Assembly (NCBI RefSeq): GCF_001293465.1 | Contig: NZ_JSYZ01000019.1 | Span: 42,851-92,450 of the forward strand | Origin: Pseudomonas asplenii | Lineage (GTDB): Bacteria; Pseudomonadota; Gammaproteobacteria; Pseudomonadales; Pseudomonadaceae | DNA length: 49,600 nucleotides | Direction of reading: 5' to 3' | Shown: piece after piece, positions 17,492-25,523 of the stretch | Numbering within the stretch: the first letter of the stretch is position 1 | How the letters are laid out: each line of letters begins with the position of its first letter | Translations under genes and position numbers: made by a program | The notes under the pieces: model-generated | What the model was told of the DNA's origin: nothing | Database searches by the model: none | What the model saw: only the letters and a program-made list of their open reading frames with translations

Positions 17492-17512
17492 TCGAGAATT
17501 ATTGCTATTTGT
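17492..17512. promoter_or_regulatory. Fur-like box upstream of the ECF sigma gene
   Basis: The stretch TCGAGAATTATTGCTATTTG, about 50-70 nt before the sigma start, resembles known Pseudomonas Fur sites of the form ATGAGAATTATTATCATT. Against the strict 7-1-7 consensus it scores 9 of 14. Iron control of this class of gene is well established; this particular site is inferred. Confidence 0.45.
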
Positions 17513-17563
17513 CTCGCCTGAAATGCACCGCCTCTTCGGCCTTGCCCGCCACGGATGCAGGTA

Positions 17564-19147
17564 TCAGATCACGAAGAACCCGTGGGTGCCGTCCCGGCCC
17601 AGTTGGGCCACCAGACCGTATTCCCAGTCGAGATAGCCCTGCATGGCTTCCCGTGGGTTGTCGGTGCCTTCGTAGGGACGGCGGTAGCGGTCGATACGCG
17701 GCGCGGCCAGGCGCTGTTCACCGCTTTCCACCGGTAGTCCGGCGGCGATCCAGGCCGCTGTCCCGCCGTTCAGCAGCCACACCGGTTTACCGGTCAGGGC
17801 CTGGACCTCGGGGATGGCGAAGTTGGCCAGCAGGCTGCTGCCACAGGTCAGTACATAACGCTCCGCCGGGGGAATCCGTGCCAGCGCCTGGGCGAGCTGG
17901 CTGCGCAATGCCCACCAGGCACCGGGGATATGCCGTTGTACATGGTTGGCGCTGGCGGTGAAGTCCAGCACCTGGGTGCCCGGCTCGCGCAACCAGGTGG
18001 CCAGGGTCGCGGCGTCCACGAAGCGGGCTCCGGGGCGCGCGGGCAGTGGTGGCTGCCAGGGACCCTGCTCGCTGAAATCGCTCGCCGCGAGGTCGTCGAG
18101 TACCTTCACCTGCCAGCCCATCTGCGCCAGCCAAGAGGCGCTCATGTTCGCCCGCACGCCGTCGTCGTCCACCAGTACCAGCCGGGCGCCGCGCACGCTG
18201 GCGAAGTGATCGGTCTCCTGCACCAACTGGCCGCCGGGCGTGGAGCGGGCGCCGGGCAGGTGGCCGGCCTCGAATTCCTCCGGGGTGCGCACGTCGAACA
18301 GGTAGGTGGTACGGCCGCGTTCGGCCTGCCATTGGCGCAGCTCGGCCAGGCTGGCGCGGCCCACATCGGCCCGGTCGGCCACCGCCCGGGCGGCCTTTTG
18401 CGCGGCGTGGCGATTGTCCTCGCCGACGTCGGCAAAGCGCCGTGCCTGCCCATGCTCCAGCGCCTGCCCGGCCAGGGTCCAGCCGATGGTGCCGTTGCGC
18501 AGCGCGGCGACCGGATTGGGAATGCCCGCGTTGACCAGCGATTGGGTGCCGATGATGCTGCGGGTGCGTCCGGCGCAATTGACGATGACCCGGGTTTGCG
18601 GGTCGGGCGCCAGCTCGGCGACCCGCAGCACCAGTTCGGCACCGGGTACGCTGATGCCGCCGGGGATGCTCATGGTCTGGTATTCGTCGAAACGACGGGC
18701 ATCGAGTATCACCAGGTCGGCCTCGGCATCCAGCAGCGCCTGGACTTCCTCGGCGGCCAGCGATGGCGTGTGGCGCTCGGACTCCACCAGTTCGCCGAAG
18801 GCTTTGCTGGGCACGTTGACGTCCTTGAACAGCTCGCCACCGGCTTGCTGCCAACCGGCCAGGCCGCCCTCGAGCAGGGCCACGTCGCTGTAGCCCAGCT
18901 CATGCAGCACGGCAGCGGCCCGTTGTGCCAGGCCCTCGCCATTGTCGTAGAGGGTCACCGGCGTGTCCCCGCGGGGAATCCGGGCATAGGCCTCCAGTTC
19001 CAGTTTCGACAGCGGGATGTTGGCGGCGAACAATGGGTGGGACTCGGCGAAGGGGGCTTCTTCGCGGACATCGAGCAGGACCAGTTCCTGGCGGGCCAGC
19101 AGGGCCTGACGAATGTCCTGGTAATGGCGGGTGCGGATCTCGGTCAT
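17564..19147 (-). CDS. Four-domain rhodanese (sulfurtransferase) with alternating catalytic sites
   Basis: 527 residues made of four rhodanese-like domains (about 8-105, 125-230, 262-355, 373-490). The active-site Cys is present in domain 2 (Cys191 in CAGRTRS) and domain 4 (Cys435 in TCGSSLLA). In domain 1 and domain 3 the position is held by Asp (YDNGEG, DDDGVR), so those look catalytically dead. Rhodaneses carry sulfane sulfur as a Cys persulfide between donors and acceptors. The gene overlaps the dioxygenase gene by 4 nt (ATGA), indicating a joint role in cysteine or thiol breakdown. The whole operon is divergent from a LysR gene. Confidence 0.9.
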   Translation of the reverse strand: MTEIRTRHYQDIRQALLARQELVLLDVREEAPFAESHPLFAANIPLSKLELEAYARIPRGDTPVTLYDNGEGLAQRAAAVLHELGYSDVALLEGGLAGWQQAGGELFKDVNVPSKAFGELVESERHTPSLAAEEVQALLDAEADLVILDARRFDEYQTMSIPGGISVPGAELVLRVAELAPDPQTRVIVNCAGRTRSIIGTQSLVNAGIPNPVAALRNGTIGWTLAGQALEHGQARRFADVGEDNRHAAQKAARAVADRADVGRASLAELRQWQAERGRTTYLFDVRTPEEFEAGHLPGARSTPGGQLVQETDHFASVRGARLVLVDDDGVRANMSASWLAQMGWQVKVLDDLAASDFSEQGPWQPPLPARPGARFVDAATLATWLREPGTQVLDFTASANHVQRHIPGAWWALRSQLAQALARIPPAERYVLTCGSSLLANFAIPEVQALTGKPVWLLNGGTAAWIAAGLPVESGEQRLAAPRIDRYRRPYEGTDNPREAMQGYLDWEYGLVAQLGRDGTHGFFVI

Positions 19148-19779
19148 TGCGGGGGCTCCTTCGACAGGTCCCAGAGGTTAGGTAGCAGGCTGTTGGAGTA
19201 GCCGGAGATGAACGGTTTTTCACTGCCGTCCGGGTGGTACACCGCACGCTTCACCGCGCCGATGTTGCCGCCATAGACGTGGATGCTGATCGACACCCGG
19301 TCGTCGAATGCATTCGATACCTGGTGGATATCGCCAATGCGCGGCGAGACCGCCTCGACCTGACCGGGATCCAGGCGAATTGCCTGGCCGGCTTGCTGCA
19401 GGCTGCCGTCGGCGCGGCGTTCGAAACCCTGGGAATATTCGGCGCCGCGCAGCATGCCGATGAGCCCCCAGACCCGATGATCATGAATCGGCGTGCTCTG
19501 GCCCGGGCCCCAGACGAAACTGACGATGGAGAACAGCTGGCGCGAATCGGCATGCAGCAGGAACTGCTGGTAGCGCTGCGGATCGGGCTGGGCGAACGCC
19601 GCGGGCAGCCAGTCGTCATGGGCGACCAGTTGTTGCAGCAGCCGGCTGCCATCCGCGAGTACCTGTTCTTCGCCAGGTCGGGTAGCGAGCAGGGCGGCCA
19701 ATTGGTCGATGAAGTGGCGTAATCGACCGAGGTTCGGGGCCGCTGGCGTGGCAACGGGGCGATGGGATTGTCGAGGCAT
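19144..19779 (-). CDS. Cysteine dioxygenase-type thiol dioxygenase
   Basis: 211 residues of the cupin thiol-dioxygenase fold. The iron ligands are His99 and His101 (STPIHDHRVWG) and His152 (GDIHQVSN). Enzymes of this family use oxygen to turn cysteine, 3-mercaptopropionate or related thiols into sulfinates. I cannot separate cysteine dioxygenase from 3-mercaptopropionate dioxygenase with certainty. Coupling to a multi-domain rhodanese is a frequent bacterial arrangement and suggests cysteine sulfur disposal or assimilation. The start ATG at 19779 gives a normal family length. Confidence 0.86.
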   Translation of the reverse strand: MPRQSHRPVATPAAPNLGRLRHFIDQLAALLATRPGEEQVLADGSRLLQQLVAHDDWLPAAFAQPDPQRYQQFLLHADSRQLFSIVSFVWGPGQSTPIHDHRVWGLIGMLRGAEYSQGFERRADGSLQQAGQAIRLDPGQVEAVSPRIGDIHQVSNAFDDRVSISIHVYGGNIGAVKRAVYHPDGSEKPFISGYSNSLLPNLWDLSKEPPQ

Positions 19780-19866
19780 TGAGGTCCCTCCGTGGACAGT
19801 CGGATACGACGTGAACTACACGAGTGGGCTAAAAGGTATTATTCTTTCCTGGCATTTTTCCACTTA

Positions 19867-19883
19867 TTTATTATGCGAATAAA
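19867..19883. promoter_or_regulatory. Palindrome abutting the LysR start codon
   Basis: TTTATTATGCGAATAAA is an inverted repeat (TTTATT / AATAAA) containing a T-N11-A core, the usual form of a LysR-family operator. It ends 2 nt before the ATG of the LysR gene, in the region shared with the divergent dioxygenase operon. It occupies the place where a ribosome site would be, so the regulator may repress its own expression. Confidence 0.5.
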
Positions 19884-19885
19884 GA

Positions 19886-20779
19886 ATGAAGATAGATGAT
19901 ATCAATGCATTCGTGGCGGTGATCCGTTGCCAGACCATCAGCCAGGCCGCCGATTCGCTGCAACTGACCCAGCCGGCCATCACCCGGCGTGTGCAGAATT
20001 TCGAGGAGGCGCTGGGGGTGGAGTTGCTCGACCGCAACACCAAGCCGCTCAAGCCCACCAGCATGGGCCTGCGGGTCTATGGGCAGTGCCTGGAAGTGCT
20101 GCGCGCGCTCGATGGCCTCAGCGAACTGGTGGCCAATGACGGCGCGCCCAGCGGGGCGTTGCGTATCGGCGTGCCGCAGACCATCGGTGACGTGGTGCTG
20201 CTCGATGCCCTGAGCCAGTTGAAGAATCTCTACCCGCAGTTGCAGACCTCGGTCGCCACCGGCTGGGGCAGCCACCTGCTGGGCAAGGTCGAGAACGGTG
20301 AGCTGGACGTGGTGGCGGCACTGTTCCCGGCGGGCAAGGTGTTCCCCGACGGGGTGGTCGGGCGCTCGCTGGGCAGCATGAACCTGGTGGTGGTGGCGGC
20401 GAAGGGTGAGGTGACCCGCCGTTCATGCAAGCTGGCCGACCTGTACCAGCGCGGCTGGGTGCTCAACCCCGATGGCTGCGGTTTTCGCGCCGGCTTGCAG
20501 CGGGCCCTGAGTGCCCAGGGCCTGTCGTTGCAGATCAACCTGGAAACCTTCGGCACCGAACTGCAACTGGGACTGATCGCCAATGGCCTGGGTTACGGGC
20601 TGGTGCCGGCCCCCTTGCTGGAAAACAGCGGTCATCGCAACAAGCTGGAGATCGTGCCGGTGACGGACTTCAAGCCGGTGATCGACCTGTGGCTGATCCA
20701 CCCGCGTTTCCTCGGCAACCTGCAGGAGCCGGTGAGCGCGTTCGGCGAGATGGTCGCGCAGCGGGTCGGCAAGTCCTGA
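19886..20779 (+). CDS. LysR-family transcriptional regulator
   Basis: 297 residues. The winged helix-turn-helix (about 1-60) has FVAVIRCQTISQAADSLQLTQPAITRRVQNFEEALGVELLDR. The periplasmic-binding-like effector domain follows (about 90-295). It is divergent from the dioxygenase/rhodanese operon with a 106-nt shared region and a T-N11-A palindrome, so control of that operon is the first guess. The sulfonate-type ABC operon downstream on the same strand, after 184 nt, is a second possible target. The ATG lacks a good Shine-Dalgarno sequence. Confidence 0.88.
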   Translation: MKIDDINAFVAVIRCQTISQAADSLQLTQPAITRRVQNFEEALGVELLDRNTKPLKPTSMGLRVYGQCLEVLRALDGLSELVANDGAPSGALRIGVPQTIGDVVLLDALSQLKNLYPQLQTSVATGWGSHLLGKVENGELDVVAALFPAGKVFPDGVVGRSLGSMNLVVVAAKGEVTRRSCKLADLYQRGWVLNPDGCGFRAGLQRALSAQGLSLQINLETFGTELQLGLIANGLGYGLVPAPLLENSGHRNKLEIVPVTDFKPVIDLWLIHPRFLGNLQEPVSAFGEMVAQRVGKS

Positions 20780-20839
20780 AGCCGGGACTGCCCCCTGGCC
20801 TTCCTCGGACGGGCACTGCGCAGGCCTGTTAATCTATTG

Positions 20840-20869
20840 TTTGCATAATTGTTATTTTTATAAATGCAA
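20840..20869. promoter_or_regulatory. AT-rich operator/promoter region of the ABC operon
   Basis: In a high-GC genome this AT-rich island holds TTTGCATA (20840-20847) and an inverted partner ATGCAA (20864-20869), giving TTGCAT-N17-ATGCAA. It lies about 95-125 nt before the permease start. The same TTTGCATA octamer occurs at a similar distance before the amine oxidase operon at 27867. A CysB- or LysR-type activator is plausible but not shown. Confidence 0.45.
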
Positions 20870-20963
20870 TTTTTGTATATTAGATTAGAACCAAAGCGAA
20901 TTTCACGGACGTTTTTTATGTAGTTAGCATGGTCATCCACGCGCTACAGAACAGGACGTCAGC

Positions 20964-21785
20964 ATGCCCGCGCAAGACCTTGTCTCCCCTCGATCCGGCC
21001 TGCGTGCGCTGGCCCGCTGGACCGGCTGGCGCGAACCGGCGCTGCGCCTGATCAGTCCGCTGGTGTTGCTGCTGCTCTGGGAACTGGCATCGCGCAGCGG
21101 GTTACTGCCGAGCCGAATCATCGCCGCACCCAGCACCATCGGTGGCACTTTGTGGCAGATGCTCGGCAGCGGCGAGCTGGGTCGTCACCTGTGGGTTTCC
21201 CTGCAACGGGCCTTGGGCGGGTTGGCCATCGGTGTCAGCATCGGCACCGTGCTGGCCCTGCTCTCGGGACTGTCACGGCGAGGGGAACTGCTGATCGACT
21301 CGCCGGTGCAGATGCTGCGCACCCTGCCATTTCTCGCCATCGTGCCGCTGTTCATCCTCTGGTTCGGCGTGGGTGAGACGCCGAAGATCGCCCTGATCGC
21401 CCTGGGCACCACGTTTCCCGTTTACCTCACACTGTTTGCCGGCATCCGTGGCCTCGATCCCAAATTGCTGGAGGCGGCGACCCTGCTGGGGCTGTCCCGG
21501 CGCGAGCGGATCTGGCACGTGATCCTGCCCGGTGCCCTGCCATCCTTCTTCGTTGGCCTGCGCTACGCCTTCGGCCTGAGCTGGCTGGGCCTGGTGGTGG
21601 TCGAGCAGATCAACGCCAGCGCCGGTATCGGCTACCTGGTCAATGATGCCCGGGACTTCATGCGCACCGATGTGATCGTGATCTGCCTGCTGATCTACAG
21701 CGTGCTCGGGCTGGGTATCGATGGCCTGGTGCGTCTGCTCGAGCGCCTGTCCCTGGCCTGGCGGCCATCCTTCATCAGGAACTGA
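20964..21785 (+). CDS. ABC transporter permease, SsuC/TauC type
   Basis: 273 residues with about six membrane helices. The BPD_transp_1 domain contains the coupling-loop sequence EAATLLGLSRRERIWHVILPGALPS, the EAA motif that contacts the ATPase. It is closest in type to permeases for sulfonates, taurine and nitrate. It is first in a tightly packed operon; the ATPase gene starts 2 nt after its stop. The substrate is inferred as an organosulfur compound from the accompanying SfnB/DszC-like enzyme. Confidence 0.88.
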   Translation: MPAQDLVSPRSGLRALARWTGWREPALRLISPLVLLLLWELASRSGLLPSRIIAAPSTIGGTLWQMLGSGELGRHLWVSLQRALGGLAIGVSIGTVLALLSGLSRRGELLIDSPVQMLRTLPFLAIVPLFILWFGVGETPKIALIALGTTFPVYLTLFAGIRGLDPKLLEAATLLGLSRRERIWHVILPGALPSFFVGLRYAFGLSWLGLVVVEQINASAGIGYLVNDARDFMRTDVIVICLLIYSVLGLGIDGLVRLLERLSLAWRPSFIRN

Positions 21786-21787
21786 TC

Positions 21788-22564
21788 ATGAGCCTCTCTC
21801 TTTCGCGTTCCCAGCGTCCGGCCGTCGAATGCCAGCAGGTCAGCCGCCGTTTCGGCGGGCAGGCGGTGCTCGATGCCCTCGACCTTGAGATCGCTCCCGG
21901 CGAATTCGTCGCCCTGCTGGGCAGCAGCGGTTCGGGCAAGACCACCTTGCTCCGCGCCCTGGCCGGCCTGGATCGTATCGACGAAGGCAGGCTGGCCGTG
22001 CCCGAGCCGCTGGCGGCGGTGTTCCAGGAACCCCGGCTGATGCCGTGGAAACGCGCCTGGCGCAATGTCGCCCTCGGCCTGCGGGGGACCGAGCCGAAAG
22101 CCCGGGCGTTGGCGGCGCTGGCGGAGGTCGGGCTGGCGCACCGGGTCGGGGCCTGGCCGCACACCCTGTCCGGCGGCGAGGCCCAGCGGGTGGCGCTGGC
22201 CCGGGCGCTGGTCCGCGAGCCGAAGCTGTTGCTGCTCGATGAACCCTTCGCCGCCCTCGACGCGCTGACGCGGATTCGCATGCACCAATTGATCGTCGAC
22301 CTGTGGCGCGCCCATGAGCCGGCGGTGCTGCTGGTGACCCACGATGTCGACGAGGCGGTACTGCTGGCCGACCGGGTGGTGGTCCTGGCCAACGGCCGGA
22401 TCGCCGAACAGATTCCCATCCGCCTGCCGCGTCCGCGCCAGGTGGCCAGCCCGACCTTCCAGACGCTGCGTGCGCGCCTGCTGGAGCTGCTCGGCGTCGA
22501 ACAACCCGTGGCCGCCGTCGATGACGGTCGCCTTCACTTTCTCAGCAGGATCGCCCATCGATGA
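21788..22564 (+). CDS. ABC transporter ATPase, SsuB/TauB type
   Basis: 258 residues with the complete nucleotide-binding set: Walker A GSSGSGKT (45-52), Q loop VFQEPRLMPW, signature LSGGEAQRVALARAL, Walker B LLLLDEPFAALD and the switch His in LLVTHDVDEAV. The PRLMPW sequence is typical of the sulfonate/nitrate/taurine branch. It powers import through the preceding permease. Its end overlaps the next gene by 4 nt. Confidence 0.9.
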   Translation: MSLSLSRSQRPAVECQQVSRRFGGQAVLDALDLEIAPGEFVALLGSSGSGKTTLLRALAGLDRIDEGRLAVPEPLAAVFQEPRLMPWKRAWRNVALGLRGTEPKARALAALAEVGLAHRVGAWPHTLSGGEAQRVALARALVREPKLLLLDEPFAALDALTRIRMHQLIVDLWRAHEPAVLLVTHDVDEAVLLADRVVVLANGRIAEQIPIRLPRPRQVASPTFQTLRARLLELLGVEQPVAAVDDGRLHFLSRIAHR

Positions 22565-23766
22565 GCCCAACCACCGTGCAATCGCCCAGGACCCATGCCG
22601 GAGCGAGCCTCGACCTCGATTCCCCGGCCTTCACCGACCTGCTGGAGCAGCTCAGCCAGGAGTTCGCCGGCACCGCCGCCTATTACGACCGGCACAGCGA
22701 GTTCCCCCATGCCAATCTGCATCGGCTGCATGAGCACGGCCTGCTGGCGCTGACCGTGCCGCGCCAGCTGGGTGGCGGCGAGGCGACCCTGGCCCAGGCA
22801 CGGCGGGTCATCGGTGCGGTGGCCCGGGGCGAGCCATCGACGGCGCTGGTGCTGGTGATGCAGTACCTGCAGCACACCCGCCTGCAGGGCAACCAGGCCT
22901 GGCCGCTGCACCTGCGCCAGCGGGTCGCCCGCGAGGCGGTGGAACAGGGCGCGTTGATCAATGCGCTGCGGGTCGAACCGGACCTCGGCACCCCGGCCCG
23001 TGGCGGCCTGCCCGGCACCCTCGCCCGGCGGGTCGAGGGCGGCTGGCGGCTGGATGGCCGCAAGATCTACTCCACCGGCATTCCCGGGCTGACCTGGCTG
23101 TCGGTGTGGGCGCGCAGCGACGAGCCCGAGCCCAGGGTCGGTACCTGGCTGGTGCACCGTGACACCCCGGGCATTCGCATCGAGCAGACCTGGGATCACC
23201 TCGGGATGCGCGCCACCGGCAGCCATGACGTGGTGTTCGAGGATGTGTTCGTCGCCAGCGAGTTCGCCGTGGATATCCAGCCGGCCAGCACCCCGCGCCC
23301 GTCCGAGCTGGACAGCAGTGGCGTGCTCTGGCTGGCGGTGCTGCTGTCGTCGATCTACGACGGCGTGGCCCGGGCGGCCCGTGACTGGCTGGTGGTCTGG
23401 CTGGGCGAGCGGACCCCGGCCAACCTCGGGGCGCCGCTGTCGAGCCTGCCGCGTTTCCATGAGCTGATCGGCAGGATCGATGCGCTGCTGCTGGCCAACC
23501 GGGTCCTGCTCGATGCCGCCGCCGAGGGACGGATCGCCGCGAGCGAGGCGACCCAGATCAAGTACCTGGTGACCGGCAATGCCATCAGCGCGGTGGAACT
23601 GGGAATCGAGGCCATCGGCAATCCCGGTCTGGCCCGTGGCAATCCGCTCGAGCGGCACTACCGCGATGTGCTGTGCAGCCGGATTCATACACCGCAGAAC
23701 GATGCGATTCTCGCGGCAGTCGGCCGTGCCGCCTTCGCCCTGCCTGCTCGTGGGGGCCAGGCGTGA
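22561..23766 (+). CDS. Acyl-CoA dehydrogenase-fold flavoenzyme, SfnB/DszC type
   Basis: 401 residues with the acyl-CoA dehydrogenase N-terminal helical, middle beta (DGRKIYSTGIPGLTWLSVWAR; WDHLGMRATGSHDVVFEDVFV) and C-terminal helical domains. In this branch (SfnB, DszC, dibenzothiophene monooxygenase) the enzyme often uses reduced flavin and oxygen on organosulfur compounds instead of oxidising acyl-CoA. The gene is embedded in an ABC import operon with 4-nt overlaps on both sides, which points to the imported compound or its first breakdown product as substrate. The precise reaction is unknown. Confidence 0.82.
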   Translation: MSPTTVQSPRTHAGASLDLDSPAFTDLLEQLSQEFAGTAAYYDRHSEFPHANLHRLHEHGLLALTVPRQLGGGEATLAQARRVIGAVARGEPSTALVLVMQYLQHTRLQGNQAWPLHLRQRVAREAVEQGALINALRVEPDLGTPARGGLPGTLARRVEGGWRLDGRKIYSTGIPGLTWLSVWARSDEPEPRVGTWLVHRDTPGIRIEQTWDHLGMRATGSHDVVFEDVFVASEFAVDIQPASTPRPSELDSSGVLWLAVLLSSIYDGVARAARDWLVVWLGERTPANLGAPLSSLPRFHELIGRIDALLLANRVLLDAAAEGRIAASEATQIKYLVTGNAISAVELGIEAIGNPGLARGNPLERHYRDVLCSRIHTPQNDAILAAVGRAAFALPARGGQA

Positions 23767-24701
23767 GCGGGGCACGCATCGCCAGCCAACTGGACGCCTC
23801 GTTCAACGTGCGCTTGCGCAACCTGGGACTGGAGGTGCTGGAACTGCCCCGGGGCCTGCCGCGCGAGCTGCCGGCGGATGTGCGGGTGCTGTTGGCGGCG
23901 CCCCACGCCGAGTTCCGCGATGCGCCCCAGGCGCCCGCGGGCTGGCCGTTCGGGTTGCGCTTCGTGCAACTGGCGAGCTCCGGGCTGGACTACTTTCCCC
24001 GCTGGCTGTTCGACAGCCTGCCGGTGGCCAGCGCCCGTGGCGTCACCGCCGAGAGCATTGCCGAGTTCGCCCTGGCGGCCATCTTCGCGGCGGCCAAGCA
24101 GGTGCCGCAGATCTGGATCGACGACGCGGCGCACTGGCGGCAACGGCCGTTGGCGCAGGTCGCGGGCAGCACCCTGGGGCTGTTCGGCTTCGGCAGCATT
24201 GCCCGAGCCCTGGCGCCCAAGGCCCTGGCCCTGGGCATGGAGGTGCTGGCACTGAGGCGTTCGCCGGCGCCTTTCGAGGTGCCCGGCGTGCAGAGAGTCG
24301 CCGATCTGCATGAGTTGTTCGCCCGCTGCGATCACCTGCTGCTGGCGGTGCCGGCGACCGAACTGACCCGTCGTGTCATTGACCGTGATGTACTCGGTTC
24401 GGCCCGTCCCGGCCTGCACCTGATCAACATCGCCCGTGGCAGCCTGATCGACCAGGAGGCCCTGCTGGAGGCGCTGGACAGTGGGCAACTGAGCCTGGCC
24501 AGCCTGGATGTCAGCGACCCGGAGCCGCTGCCGGTCGGGCATGGCTTCTATCGGCACCCGCGTATCCATCTGTCGCCGCATACCAGCGCCAACTCACCCC
24601 AGGTCTATCTGAACCTCGCCCGCCTGGTGCTGGACAACATCACCCGCGAGGCCAATGGCCTGCCCCTGGAAAACCGCGTGGAGGCCGAACGTGGCTATTG
24701 A
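23763..24701 (+). CDS. D-2-hydroxyacid dehydrogenase family protein
   Basis: 312 residues from a GTG at 23763 that overlaps the previous stop (GTGA). The NAD-binding domain has LGLFGFGSIARALAP (GxGxxA). Catalytic residues are present: Arg in NIARGSLID, Glu in SDPEPLP, and His in LSPHTSAN. It would reduce a 2-keto acid or oxidise a 2-hydroxy acid. Within the operon it probably handles the carbon skeleton left after C-S or C-N cleavage. An upstream in-frame ATG lies inside the preceding gene and is unlikely to be used. Confidence 0.83.
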   Translation: MSGARIASQLDASFNVRLRNLGLEVLELPRGLPRELPADVRVLLAAPHAEFRDAPQAPAGWPFGLRFVQLASSGLDYFPRWLFDSLPVASARGVTAESIAEFALAAIFAAAKQVPQIWIDDAAHWRQRPLAQVAGSTLGLFGFGSIARALAPKALALGMEVLALRRSPAPFEVPGVQRVADLHELFARCDHLLLAVPATELTRRVIDRDVLGSARPGLHLINIARGSLIDQEALLEALDSGQLSLASLDVSDPEPLPVGHGFYRHPRIHLSPHTSANSPQVYLNLARLVLDNITREANGLPLENRVEAERGY

Positions 24702-25509
24702 ATCACCGAGACATCAACCGAGTGCCTACGGGCTGCCCCGTGACGGGCACACCGTGTTCCGCTGGGAACACCCGCCGCAGCAGGCGACCGTCGAACTGGA
24801 AAGGCTGCGCCGCAAGCAGAGCCTGGCGGCGGCCTTTCGAGTGTTCGCCTGGCTCGGTTTCGACATGGGCGGCGCCGGGCATATCACCGTGCGTGATCCA
24901 CAGCGCCCCGATCATTTCTGGGTCAACCCGGTGGGCGTGTACTTCGGCCATATCCGCGTCTGCGACCTGCTGCTGGTCAATCCCCATGGCGAGATCGTCG
25001 AAGGCGAGGGCGCGTTGAACCTGGCGGCCTTCGCCATCCATGCCGCCTTGCACGAGGCGCGCCCGGACGTGGTGGCGGCGGCCCATGCCCATTCGCTGCA
25101 CGGCAAGGCCTGGTCGAGCCTGGGGCGCCTGCTCGATCCGCTGACCCAGGACGCCTGCGCCTTCTACGAGAAGCACGCGCTGTTCGACAATTTCTCCGGG
25201 GTGGTGCTGGAGAGCAGCGAAGGCTCGCGGATTGCCCGCACGCTTGGCCAGCACAAGGCGCTGATCCTGCAGAACCATGGTCTGCTGACGGTGGGCGAGA
25301 CGGTCGAGGCCGCTGTCTGGCGCTTCATCGCCATGGACAACGCCGCCCATACTCAACTGCTGGCCGAAGCCGCCGGCACGCCGCGACCGATTCCGCCCGA
25401 GGTGGCGCGTCACACCGCGCGTCAGGTCGGCACCGAGTTCGGCGGCTGGTTCAGTTTTCAACCTTACTGGGATCGGGTTCTGCGCAACGAGCCGGATGCC
25501 TTTCTGTGA
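24691..25509 (+). CDS. Class II aldolase/adducin-family protein
   Basis: 272 residues from the GTG at 24691, chosen for its GGAGG ribosome site; the gene overlaps the dehydrogenase by 11 nt. Zinc-ligand histidines are visible in VVAAAHAHSLHGKAW and the active-site region in KALILQNHGLLTVGE. Members are zinc-dependent aldolases or decarboxylases for hydroxy-acid or sugar-phosphate substrates, or non-catalytic adducin-like proteins. Its place between a hydroxyacid dehydrogenase and a substrate-binding protein suggests a role in degrading the imported compound. Confidence 0.83.
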   Translation: MAIESPRHQPSAYGLPRDGHTVFRWEHPPQQATVELERLRRKQSLAAAFRVFAWLGFDMGGAGHITVRDPQRPDHFWVNPVGVYFGHIRVCDLLLVNPHGEIVEGEGALNLAAFAIHAALHEARPDVVAAAHAHSLHGKAWSSLGRLLDPLTQDACAFYEKHALFDNFSGVVLESSEGSRIARTLGQHKALILQNHGLLTVGETVEAAVWRFIAMDNAAHTQLLAEAAGTPRPIPPEVARHTARQVGTEFGGWFSFQPYWDRVLRNEPDAFL

Positions 25510-25523
25510 CAGGAGTCAGCCTG

